Assembly (NCBI RefSeq): GCF_013408655.1
Contig: NZ_JACCBP010000001.1
Span: 1,860,001 to 1,924,000, forward strand
Reading direction: 5' to 3'
Source of the DNA: Pigmentiphaga litoralis
GTDB taxonomy: Bacteria; Pseudomonadota; Gammaproteobacteria; Burkholderiales; Burkholderiaceae_B
Length of the DNA: 64,000 bases
Notes under the pieces: model-generated
Databases searched by the model: none
Told to the model about the DNA's origin: nothing
What the model saw: the letters and a program-made list of their open reading frames with translations, nothing else
Position numbers and translations under genes: made by a program
Part shown: piece after piece, positions 59,793-64,000 of the stretch
Layout: every line of letters begins with the position of its first letter
Numbering within the stretch: the stretch's first letter is position 1

Positions 59793-62513
59793 TCAGTGCG
59801 CCTGCTCCCAGTTCTTTCCGACACCGGTTTCGGCCAGCAGCGGCACCTTCAGTTCGGCCACGCCGCACATCAGGGCTGGCAGCCGCTCACGCATCACATC
59901 GACTTCGGTCTCGGGCACTTCGACAACCAATTCGTCGTGCACCTGCATGACGATGCGCGATCGCATGCCCGCTTCGTCCAGCCAGTCCTGCACCGCCACC
60001 ATGGCCAGCTTGATCAGATCCGCCGCCGTGCCCTGCATCGGCGCGTTGATGGCCGCGCGTTCGGCGGCCTGGCGGCGTGGGCCGCTGCCGCCATTGATCT
60101 CGGGCAGCCACAGGCGCCGGCCGAACACGGTTTCGACATAACCCCGTTCATGCGCCCGCGCGCGGGTTTCTTCCATATACCGCGCCACGCCCGGATAGCG
60201 GGTGAAGTAGCGGTCAATGTAGTGCTTGGCCGCGTCGCGTTCGATGCCCAGGTTGGCCGCCAGACCGAACGCACTCATGCCGTAGATCAGGCCGAAGTTG
60301 ATCACCTTGGCGTAGCGCCGCTGCTCGGAACTGACCTCGTCCAGCTTGGCGGAAAAAATCTCGGACGCCGTCGCGCGGTGAATATCCTCACCGGCCGCGA
60401 ACGCCTTGAGCAGGCTTTCGTCGCCCGAAATGTGCGCCATGATGCGCAGCTCGATCTGCGAATAGTCGGCCGACACGATCACGTTGCCCTCGTCCGCCAC
60501 AAACGCCTCGCGCACCCGGCGCCCTTCTACCGTGCGCACCGGAATGTTCTGCAGATTGGGGTCGCTGGACGCCAGACGCCCGGTCACGACCGCGGCCTGC
60601 GCGTAGCGGGTGTGCACCCGGCGCGTGGACGGGTTGACCATCTTGGGCAGCTTGTCGGTATAGGTGCCCTTGAGCTTGGACAGGCTGCGATAGGTCAGCA
60701 GCGCCTTGGGCAGCGGAAAGTCTTCGGCCAGCTTGGACAGCACGTCTTCGTCGGTCGACGGCGCGCCGCTTGCCGTCTTTTTCACCACCGGCAGCTTCAG
60801 CTTGTCGAACAGGATCTCACCCAATTGTTTCGGTGAGTTCAGGTTGAACGGTTGGCCCGCCAGTTCATAGGCGCGCTGTTCCAGCGTCATCAATTCCTGG
60901 CCGATCACATGGCTTTGCCGCGCCAGCTCGTCGCTGTCGATGCTGACGCCGTTGCGCTCGATCACGGTCAGCACGCGCGACACGGGCATTTCGATCGCGT
61001 ACACCGTCTTGAGCTTGTCGTCGGCCTCGATCTTGGGGAACAGGACGTTATGAAGCTGCAGGGTGAAGTCGGCATCTTCGGCCGCATAGTGCGAGGCTGC
61101 GTCGATCGCCACTTCGTCAAAGCAGATCTGCTTGGCGCCCTTGCCACACAGCTCTTCATATTGCACCCCGCTGCGGCCCAGCCAGCGCTGCGCCAGGTCG
61201 GCCAGGCCAACCCCGCGGTGCGATTCCAGTACATAGGCCTGCAGCATGGTGTCGTGCTTGACGCCGCGCAGGCTCACGCCCGCGTTGGCGAACACGTGGG
61301 TGTCGTACTTGGCGTTGTGCAGAAGTTTGGGCGCGTCGGCATTTTCCAGCCAGGGCTTGAGCCGCGCCAGCACCTCGTCCAGTGGCAACTGGTCGGGCAC
61401 GCCGCCGTAACGGTGCGCAACCGGGATGTAGCAGGCCAGGCCCGGCGCCGTGGCGATCGAAATGCCGACCAGCCGCGCCTGCATTTCCACCAGCGAATTG
61501 GTTTCGGTGTCCAGGGCGACCAGCTCGGCCGCCTCGATACGCGCCAGCCATTTGTCGAAGGTCGGCCAGTCCATGACGGTGTCGTACTCGACCGTCTCGG
61601 GCGCGGCCGGCAGATCGGTCTGCACGCGCGAGTCGCCTTCCGGCACCCGCTGCGCGTCACCCGTGATCTCGCGCACCCAGGTGCGGAAACCGTAGCGTTC
61701 GTACAGGGTTTCGAGCGTGTCGCGTTCGATCGGGCGCGGACGCAGCGATTCGAGATCCGGAATTTCCTTGGCCAGATCGCAGTCGGTGCGGATCGTAATC
61801 AGCTTGCGGGTCAGTTCGAAGTTCGGGATGGCCGCGCGCAGATTGTTGCCGGCCACGCCCTTCACGGTGTCGGCCTGGCGGATCAGTTCATCCAGCGATC
61901 CGTACTGCGTGATCCACTTGGCGGCGGTCTTGGGGCCGACCTTTTCCACGCCGGGTACGTTGTCGACCGTATCGCCGATCAGCATCAGGTAGTCCACGAT
62001 GCGTTCGGGCGGCACGCCGAACTTGGCGATCACGCCGTTGATGTCCAGCGTTTCGGCGCTCATGGTGTTGACCAGGGTGACGTGGTCGTTCACCAGCTGG
62101 GCCATGTCCTTGTCGCCGGTGGACACGATGGACTTGACGCCCTGCTTGGCCGCCATCGTGGTCAGGGTGCCGATCACGTCGTCGGCTTCGACGCCTTCGA
62201 TCGAGATGACCGGCCAGCCCATGGCGCGCACGGACAGCACGATGGGTTCGACCTGCTTGGCAAGGTCGTCGGGCATGGACGCGCGCGTCGCCTTGTACTC
62301 CGGATACATATCGTCGCGGAAGGTTTTGCCCTTGGCGTCGAAAATGCAGGCGATATAGTCTGCCTTATGATCGTTCAACGCTCGACGCAACATATTGAGC
62401 ACGCCATACAGGGCGCCGGTCGGCTCGCCCTGCGCGTTGCGCAAGTCGGGAAGGGCATGAAACGCGCGGTACAAGTAACTCGAACCGTCGACCAACAGCA
62501 ACGTCTTGATCAT
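59793..62513 (-). CDS. polA: DNA polymerase I
   Basis: This 906-residue enzyme is read from the ATG at 62511-62513 (MIKTLLLVDGSSYLYRAFHA). It has an N-terminal 5'-3' exonuclease (KGKTFRDDMYPEYKATR, GDKDMAQLV), a 3'-5' exonuclease domain retaining the acidic pair in LVALDTETNSL, and a family-A polymerase with VSADYSQIELRIMAHIS, the RRYAKVINFGLIYGMS O-helix and VMQVHDELV. It fills gaps in repair and removes RNA primers. Its start codon overlaps that of the divergent LOG gene within CATG, so promoter and leader lie inside the other gene. Confidence 0.97.
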   Translation of the reverse strand: MIKTLLLVDGSSYLYRAFHALPDLRNAQGEPTGALYGVLNMLRRALNDHKADYIACIFDAKGKTFRDDMYPEYKATRASMPDDLAKQVEPIVLSVRAMGWPVISIEGVEADDVIGTLTTMAAKQGVKSIVSTGDKDMAQLVNDHVTLVNTMSAETLDINGVIAKFGVPPERIVDYLMLIGDTVDNVPGVEKVGPKTAAKWITQYGSLDELIRQADTVKGVAGNNLRAAIPNFELTRKLITIRTDCDLAKEIPDLESLRPRPIERDTLETLYERYGFRTWVREITGDAQRVPEGDSRVQTDLPAAPETVEYDTVMDWPTFDKWLARIEAAELVALDTETNSLVEMQARLVGISIATAPGLACYIPVAHRYGGVPDQLPLDEVLARLKPWLENADAPKLLHNAKYDTHVFANAGVSLRGVKHDTMLQAYVLESHRGVGLADLAQRWLGRSGVQYEELCGKGAKQICFDEVAIDAASHYAAEDADFTLQLHNVLFPKIEADDKLKTVYAIEMPVSRVLTVIERNGVSIDSDELARQSHVIGQELMTLEQRAYELAGQPFNLNSPKQLGEILFDKLKLPVVKKTASGAPSTDEDVLSKLAEDFPLPKALLTYRSLSKLKGTYTDKLPKMVNPSTRRVHTRYAQAAVVTGRLASSDPNLQNIPVRTVEGRRVREAFVADEGNVIVSADYSQIELRIMAHISGDESLLKAFAAGEDIHRATASEIFSAKLDEVSSEQRRYAKVINFGLIYGMSAFGLAANLGIERDAAKHYIDRYFTRYPGVARYMEETRARAHERGYVETVFGRRLWLPEINGGSGPRRQAAERAAINAPMQGTAADLIKLAMVAVQDWLDEAGMRSRIVMQVHDELVVEVPETEVDVMRERLPALMCGVAELKVPLLAETGVGKNWEQAH

Positions 62514-63312
62514 GATCAAACACACAGAAATTCAAACTAGCGAAGAAAGTCCAGACACCAAAGACCCGCGGGTCGAGGCAAAGAACACACGGCGGATACC
62601 GGGGTTGCGCGATGTCGTGAACGCTGAACGCGCCACGGCAACCAAGGCGCGGGAGTCGTGGCATCTGCTGGGGATTATGTCAGAGTTCTTCGAGGCGTCT
62701 GAACGACTGGCCCAGATCCGCCCCGCGGTGAGCATCTTCGGCAGTGCCCGGATCAAGAGCGATTCCCCGCTGTACGAAAAGACCGAGAAGATCGCGCGGC
62801 TGTTGTCCGATGCCGGCTTTTCCGTCATTTCGGGTGGCGGCCCCGGCATCATGGAAGCGGCCAACAAGGGCGCGTACGAAGGCGCCAGCCCCAGCGTCGG
62901 CCTGAATATCGAACTGCCCTTCGAACAGAACCACAACCCCTGGCAGAACATCAGCCTGTCGTTCCGGCACTTCTTCCCGCGCAAGGTGGCGTTCGTGAAG
63001 TACGCGTCGGCCTATGTGGTGTTGCCGGGGGGATTTGGCACGCTGGACGAGCTGTTTGAAGCGCTGACCCTGGTGCAGACCACGCAAAGCCGCCGCATGC
63101 CCATCATTCTGGTGGGCAGCGAATTCTGGGCCGGCCTGCTGGACTGGATCCGCGCGCAGCCGCTGGCGCAAAAGCTGGTGTCGGTGGGGGATCCGGATCT
63201 GCTGCAGGTCATCGACGATCCGCAAGAGATCGTCGATGCCATTTTCGATTTCTACCAGGCCGAAGGCTTCACGCAGTCGCCCGGCGAACGCGAACGACTG
63301 CTCAACCTGTAA
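62512..63312 (+). CDS. LOG-family (cytokinin riboside phosphoribohydrolase-like) protein
   Basis: This 266-residue Rossmann-fold protein has family motifs SIFGSARIKSDSPLYEKTEK, SGGGPGIMEAANKGAYEG and the catalytic PGGFGTLDELFEAL (PGGxGTxxE). LOG enzymes release a base from nucleoside monophosphates; bacterial members are often general nucleotide 5'-monophosphate nucleosidases. The start at 62512 gives a 55-residue leader ahead of the conserved KARESWHLLGIMSEFFEASE. Since that segment is conserved in relatives, an ATG at 62677 is too late, but a GTG near 62617 is possible. Confidence 0.88.
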   Translation: MIKHTEIQTSEESPDTKDPRVEAKNTRRIPGLRDVVNAERATATKARESWHLLGIMSEFFEASERLAQIRPAVSIFGSARIKSDSPLYEKTEKIARLLSDAGFSVISGGGPGIMEAANKGAYEGASPSVGLNIELPFEQNHNPWQNISLSFRHFFPRKVAFVKYASAYVVLPGGFGTLDELFEALTLVQTTQSRRMPIILVGSEFWAGLLDWIRAQPLAQKLVSVGDPDLLQVIDDPQEIVDAIFDFYQAEGFTQSPGERERLLNL

Positions 63313-63337
63313 GCCCCGGCTTTCAAAACGCCCGCGC

Positions 63338-64000
63338 TCAGCCCTGCGGCGCCGCCATCAGTTCCGGCGCGGTGGTGGGCGGACGGCGCTTCTTGGCCGT
63401 CTGCTGCCAGCCGTAGCCGATCTTGAACAGGGTGGGCTCGTCGAATTCCCGCGCCAGCATTTCCAGGCCGACCGGCTGGGCCGGGGTGGTCGCGCCCACG
63501 GGCGTGGCAAAACCCGCCACGATGGTCATGGCCGGAAAGCCGCTGTACGGGCTCAGCCGGTTGTTGCTGCCCGAGTTGGGCGAGCTGCCCACGGCAGTGT
63601 TCAGCCCCTGCAGCACCGGATACACCAGCACATCGAAGGGCGTGCCGCCGTTGTTGCCCAGCGCCTTGGTCACCCGGGTGATGACGACGTTGTCGCGCTC
63701 GCCACTGGTGTAGGTCAGGTAGGCCGGCTTGCTTTCCTTGTTGGTGCCATTGGCGCGATAGCCTTCGAAGCTGTTGACGAACGTCGGTTCCAGCGTCGAC
63801 AAGAGGGTCGAGACCTCGTCATACGAACGCGGGTGCCCGTCCCCTGTCGAGGGCCACGACAGCAGGTACTCGGTCAGATTGTCCCTGAACTCATAGCCCG
63901 ACAGGCTGGGGTAGCCCAGCACCGTGGTGCGGTCGTCGATATCGATGTCCTGCAGCACCGCGCCGGCCGCTGCCATTTCGGTCAGGGCCGTGTTCAGCGC
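63338..64000 (-). CDS. Amidase-family protein, C-terminal part (cut by window edge)
   Basis: The minus-strand frame enters from the right edge (first visible residues ALNTALTEMAAAGAVLQDID) and ends at 63338. Visible parts are EMAAAGAVLQD near the start, PAYLTYTSGERDNVVITRV, FDVLVYPVLQ and YSGFPAMTIVAGF, and LEMLAREFDEPTLFKIGYGW near the end. This is the usual C-terminal pattern of the amidase-signature family (FPAMTVPAGF-type strand, GLEFLGRxFDE). The Ser-Ser-Lys catalytic part lies outside the window. It is convergent with the LOG gene. Substrate not determinable. Confidence 0.85.
   Translation of the reverse strand, partial: ALNTALTEMAAAGAVLQDIDIDDRTTVLGYPSLSGYEFRDNLTEYLLSWPSTGDGHPRSYDEVSTLLSTLEPTFVNSFEGYRANGTNKESKPAYLTYTSGERDNVVITRVTKALGNNGGTPFDVLVYPVLQGLNTAVGSSPNSGSNNRLSPYSGFPAMTIVAGFATPVGATTPAQPVGLEMLAREFDEPTLFKIGYGWQQTAKKRRPPTTAPELMAAPQG

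Noticed and set aside
60852..62540. 562-codon plus-strand frame across polA
   Set aside because: It is antisense to polA; no ribosome site or domain is seen.

Overview
The window reads as a contiguous piece of a high-GC betaproteobacterial chromosome, most likely Burkholderiales and near the Bordetella/Achromobacter group (Alcaligenaceae). The grounds are a Bug-family periplasmic receptor, a Gram-negative major porin ending in Phe, Lys/Ala-rich histone H1-like proteins, many LysR and GntR regulators, a complete LIV-type ABC transporter and the housekeeping set polA, mutS, trpS, dapA and bamC. No rRNA, tRNA, CRISPR array, transposase or prophage was seen. The species cannot be named from the sequence alone. 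About 50 protein genes are supported, two of them cut by the window edges.

Layout. 0-8 kb: the end of an acyl-CoA dehydrogenase/MaoC-type dehydratase operon with a divergent LysR regulator, a histone H1-like gene, and livFGMHK on the minus strand. 8.2-18.9 kb: a signalling block. It holds a MHYT-PAS hybrid kinase, an HD-GYP response regulator overlapping it, an HDOD protein, a PAS-GGDEF(degenerate)-EAL protein, an OmpR-type regulator and a soluble PAS-PAS chemoreceptor resembling BdlA. 19-31 kb: a DUF1266 protein, a porin, a TRAP transporter, a hydrolase/Rid pair, a GntR regulator, vanA with a GntR regulator, an orphan ParB-like protein and a YihY/BrkB membrane protein. 31.3-39.8 kb: a 47-residue lipoprotein and the full kdpFABCDE system, preceded by an extra 34-residue membrane peptide. 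39.8-45.2 kb: a TorF-like porin, a gamma-glutamyltransferase-like protein, a Bug receptor with a divergent LysR regulator, and a YflT-like stress protein. 45.3-64 kb: mainly housekeeping genes (mutS, roxA, bamC, dapA, a site-2 protease, a YciO-type enzyme, trpS, polA, a LOG protein), a second and much larger H1-like protein, and a partial amidase.

How the parts work together. The 8-19 kb block has the make-up of a cyclic-di-GMP network: a phosphorelay kinase feeding an HD-GYP phosphodiesterase, an EAL enzyme whose GGDEF site is lost, and a dispersal-type receptor. All recognisable catalytic sites in it degrade c-di-GMP. The Kdp genes form one minus-strand unit with overlapping start and stop codons, and a candidate KdpE site lies in front of them. 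vanA lacks its usual vanB reductase neighbour, and its GntR gene is preceded by two GTATAC palindromes 147 bp apart, close to 14 helical turns.

The most distinctive observations are a six-copy 17-bp tandem repeat between two convergent signalling genes, the phased vanR palindromes, a tryptophanyl-tRNA synthetase with a C-terminal region resembling DUF1508/YegP, divergent polA and LOG start codons that share one CATG, and the coupled small peptide upstream of kdpF. No wholly new multi-gene system can be claimed from this sequence alone.
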